Source: Larix sibirica
Lineage: Eukaryota; Streptophyta; Pinopsida; Pinales; Pinaceae
Reading direction: 5' to 3'
Assembly: GCA_004151065.3 (NCBI GenBank)
Contig: NWUY0300092372.1
Span: 1 to 16,986 of the forward strand
DNA length: 16,986 nt
Made by a program: the position numbers and the translations under genes
In this document: one piece after another, positions 16,975-16,986 of the stretch
Position numbering within the stretch: position 1 is the first letter of the stretch
Layout: each line of letters starts with the position of its first letter
The notes under the pieces: model-generated
Databases searched by the model: none
The model's input: the letters and a program-made list of their open reading frames with translations, nothing else
What the model was told of the DNA's origin: nothing

Positions 16975-16986
16975 TGCTGCATATTC

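Overview
The window reads as nuclear DNA from a large-genome seed plant. The evidence is a plant L1-type LINE (DUF4283 plus zinc-knuckle ORF1, and endonuclease plus reverse transcriptase ORF2), tRNA-derived SINE-like units, a plant-style promoter with TAGGGTTT telo-boxes and TATAAATA, intron-style acceptors, AT-rich intergenic DNA and no dense coding. A gymnosperm fits the low gene density and heavily decayed repeats, but the species cannot be fixed from the sequence alone. There is no bacterial-style operon, CRISPR array or defence island.

Layout. Positions 1 to about 3900 hold a decayed LINE on the minus strand. It has a 5' leader with duplications, then ORF1 (3428 to 1424), then ORF2 (1427 to the left edge), which is cut by the window at the start of the reverse transcriptase. 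Immediately to its right (3909-4220) is a two-copy tandem duplication of a plus-strand promoter-like segment. A possible coding exon lies at 5137-5210. A second, older LINE relic on the minus strand follows, with a zf-RVT-like tail at 5446-5700 and an endonuclease piece at 6747-6986. From 7200 to 8250 there are several local tandem repeats. A GC-richer block (about 9060-10600) looks like the remains of an inserted element. SINE-like tRNA-derived units lie at about 10870-10970 (minus), 11370-11465 (plus) and 11880-11980 (minus).

The best host coding sequence is a terminal exon at 13284-13527 (plus), which encodes a highly charged helical C-terminus of a protein I cannot name. The promoter at 3909-4220, the exon at 5137-5210 and this exon may belong to one long-intron gene; strand and splice phase are compatible, but this is inference. 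Downstream, 14425-15158 is a broken gene for an acidic, repeat-containing protein whose stop codons nearly all sit at apparent glutamine positions. The right end carries two more two-copy duplications and a GAT-rich microsatellite.

The most striking window-wide pattern is the number of independent two-copy tandem duplications of about 40 to 160 bp. Several of them explain frameshifts or in-frame duplications in the relics. I see no convincing novel functional system.
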